This document shows, piece after piece, positions 34,240-35,631 of a stretch of DNA of 35,631 bases; positions within the stretch are counted from its first letter, which is position 1, and the number at the start of each line of letters is the position of its first letter. This DNA is from Planctomycetota bacterium. Its GTDB lineage: Bacteria > Planctomycetota > UBA1135 > JADKAF01. Both the position numbers and the translations under genes were made by a program. Where the stretch lies: the NCBI GenBank assembly GCA_016793245.1, contig JAEUHW010000227.1, positions 1-35,631 on the forward strand. Direction: 5' to 3'. The notes under the pieces were generated by a model that worked only from the letters and a program-made list of their open reading frames with translations, was not told the DNA's origin and searched no databases.

Positions 34240-35631
34240 ATGGCCCCTGCAGCTCCTCGTCGGCGCTTCGACCTCGCGGTCCCGCTCTCGTTCGGCGCCC
34301 TGGTCCTCGTGCTGGCGACCATCGCCTTGCTGGTGCTCGATCTGCGGGAGCGCCGGCGCCTGGAGCGGCACCTGCGCTTCGCCGACGCCGAGGACGAGGA
34401 GCGCTTCCTCGAAGAGGCGGCGACCTACGCGGCGATTCGCAAGCGCGTGCTCGAGGGCTACGTGGAGCCCGTCGAACCGCGCGAGCTGCTGCTCGACGCG
34501 CTGGACGGCGGCGTGCGTGCGCTCGACCCCCACTCGCGGCTGATCCGGCCGGAGGACCAAGCGGCGGTCGAGGAGCAGGCGCGCGGCGAGTATCACGGCA
34601 TCGGCGTCCGCATCGATCGCGCGGAGCCCGCGCTCACCGTGCTCTATCCGCTCGAGGGCTCGCCCGCCGATCTCGCCGGTCTGCGGCCCGGCGACCGCAT
34701 CGTCCGCATCGATGAAGAGGAGCTCGGGCCGGCGGATCACCAGCACGGCGTCGAGGTCCTGAAGGGCCGGGGCAACACCCGCGTGCTCCTGCGCGTGGTG
34801 AACGCGGAGGACCCGGAGGCTCGAGCGCGCGTCGTGGAAGCCTGGCGTCAACCGGTCCCGGAGCCGTCGGTCCGCCACCCGCGTTCGCTGCGAGCCGGCC
34901 GCGTCGGGTACGTGGCGCTCACCGCCTTCACGCCGCAGACGAAGCTCGAGCTGATCCGCGCGCTGGAGCAGCTCGCGCTGGCGGGAGCGAAGAGCTTCGT
35001 GCTCGATCTGCGCCAGAACGGCGGCGGGAGCTACGACGCCGCGATCGCCTGCGCGAGGCTCTTCGTGCCGGCGGGAACGATCGTCAGCGAGCGCCGGCGC
35101 GGCGTCGACACGGAGGTCGTGCGCGCGAACCCCGCGGAGGCGCGCTTCGCCGGAACCCCGCTGGCGCTCCTGGTGGACCGCGCCACGGCGAGCGCGGCCG
35201 AGATCCTGGCCGGTGCACTGCAGGACCACGGCCTCGCCGTGCTGCTCGGCGAGCGCACCTACGGCAAGGGCGTCGTGCAATCGACGGAGCAGCTCCCGCC
35301 GCTGATCGAGGGGCTGACGCTCGGCCTCCGCTTGACGACCGAGTACTACTTCACCCCGCTCGGCCGCAACTTCGAGAGCCGCGGCGCCGGGACCCACGGC
35401 GGCGGCCTCCTCCCCGACCTGCTCGTGCCGAGCGACGAGCGGGAGATCGCTCGGGTGCGCGCGTGGATGGACGATCTCGACATCCCCGAAAAGCACCGCG
35501 CCGGCGTCGAGCGCATGGTCGCGCGCACGGGTCGCGCCGCGCTCGACGAGCGCATCCTCGAAGAGGACCAGCTCATCCTCGCCGCGCTCGATCTGCTCGA
35601 CACATCCACCGCCGTCGCGTTGCGCTTGCCG
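34240..35631 (+). CDS. S41-family C-terminal processing protease, 3' truncated by window edge
   Basis: 464 residues are visible and the frame is still open at the right edge. A membrane anchor (about 15-33, LSFGALVLVLATIALLVLDL) is followed by an Ala/Glu-rich segment, then a PDZ-like domain (about 115-205, GEYHGIGVRID, GSPADLAGLRPGDRIVRID) and the S41 core. The catalytic set is intact: S318 in TASAAEILAGALQD, K343 in GERTYGKGVVQ, exactly 25 residues later, and Q347. FVLDLRQNGGG is the conserved strand before it. Such enzymes cleave exported proteins from the C terminus in the periplasm. The start is the ATG at 34240. It is 131 bases after the ferredoxin on the same strand; no operon is implied. 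Confidence 0.93.
   Translation, partial: MAPAAPRRRFDLAVPLSFGALVLVLATIALLVLDLRERRRLERHLRFADAEDEERFLEEAATYAAIRKRVLEGYVEPVEPRELLLDALDGGVRALDPHSRLIRPEDQAAVEEQARGEYHGIGVRIDRAEPALTVLYPLEGSPADLAGLRPGDRIVRIDEEELGPADHQHGVEVLKGRGNTRVLLRVVNAEDPEARARVVEAWRQPVPEPSVRHPRSLRAGRVGYVALTAFTPQTKLELIRALEQLALAGAKSFVLDLRQNGGGSYDAAIACARLFVPAGTIVSERRRGVDTEVVRANPAEARFAGTPLALLVDRATASAAEILAGALQDHGLAVLLGERTYGKGVVQSTEQLPPLIEGLTLGLRLTTEYYFTPLGRNFESRGAGTHGGGLLPDLLVPSDEREIARVRAWMDDLDIPEKHRAGVERMVARTGRAALDERILEEDQLILAALDLLDTSTAVALRLP

Noticed and set aside
34232..34543. Frame beginning at the ATG at 34232
   Set aside because: The S41 protease frame starting eight bases later has the complete PDZ and catalytic motifs. The 34232 frame is Arg/Ser/Trp-rich without a domain.

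Overview
The window is one contiguous, very GC-rich (roughly 70%) bacterial chromosome segment, tightly packed with genes on both strands. Codon use is dominated by GCG, CTC and CGC, and this throws up long spurious reading frames opposite and beside real genes. No rRNA, tRNA, CRISPR array, transposase or phage gene was found. Large secreted proteins that end in a recurring beta-rich C-terminal module, together with HEAT, HAF-repeat, choice-of-anchor-B and M36 proteins, suggest a planctomycete-like bacterium. That assignment is an inference from protein style, because no marker gene is present.

Layout. 1-2300: cell-envelope glycosylation, with the start of a GT9 glycosyltransferase, a dolichyl-phosphate-mannose-synthase-like GT2 enzyme and a GT4 enzyme. 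2300-8100: a large exported HEAT-repeat protein, followed upstream on the same strand by a translationally coupled response regulator and membrane histidine kinase. 8200-11400: a stand-alone PuuD-type membrane domain and a UPF0282 metallo-hydrolase (likely one operon), a tiny two-helix membrane protein, and an exported thioredoxin-fold protein. 11424-11500 is a nearly perfect 37-bp inverted repeat. 11600-16500: a small secreted protein, a HAF-repeat protein, a GT-C-like membrane protein and a five-heme cytochrome c. 16500-22450: a secreted glycosidase-like protein, an orphan histidine kinase and a DUF255/YyaL-type protein with a lipoprotein signal. 22500-33150: a run of minus-strand exported proteins, each likely its own unit and most followed by a stem-loop: an M14 carboxypeptidase-like protein, a module-bearing protein, an M36 metalloprotease, a choice-of-anchor-B protein and a probable seven-bladed propeller protein. 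33200-35631: an animal-like 6-pyruvoyltetrahydropterin synthase, a single-cluster ferredoxin and an S41 processing protease cut by the window end.

How it fits together. The dominant theme is export and surface biology: about half of the genes carry signal peptides, lipoboxes or membrane helices. The protease and propeller genes look like an extracellular degradation or surface-display set, and the glycosyltransferases like envelope builders. No defence system, biosynthetic cluster or integrated element is visible. The least explained structures are the shared C-terminal module in at least five proteins, the approximately 175-residue module shared by the M36 protease and its neighbour, the seven-repeat propeller, and the long palindrome.
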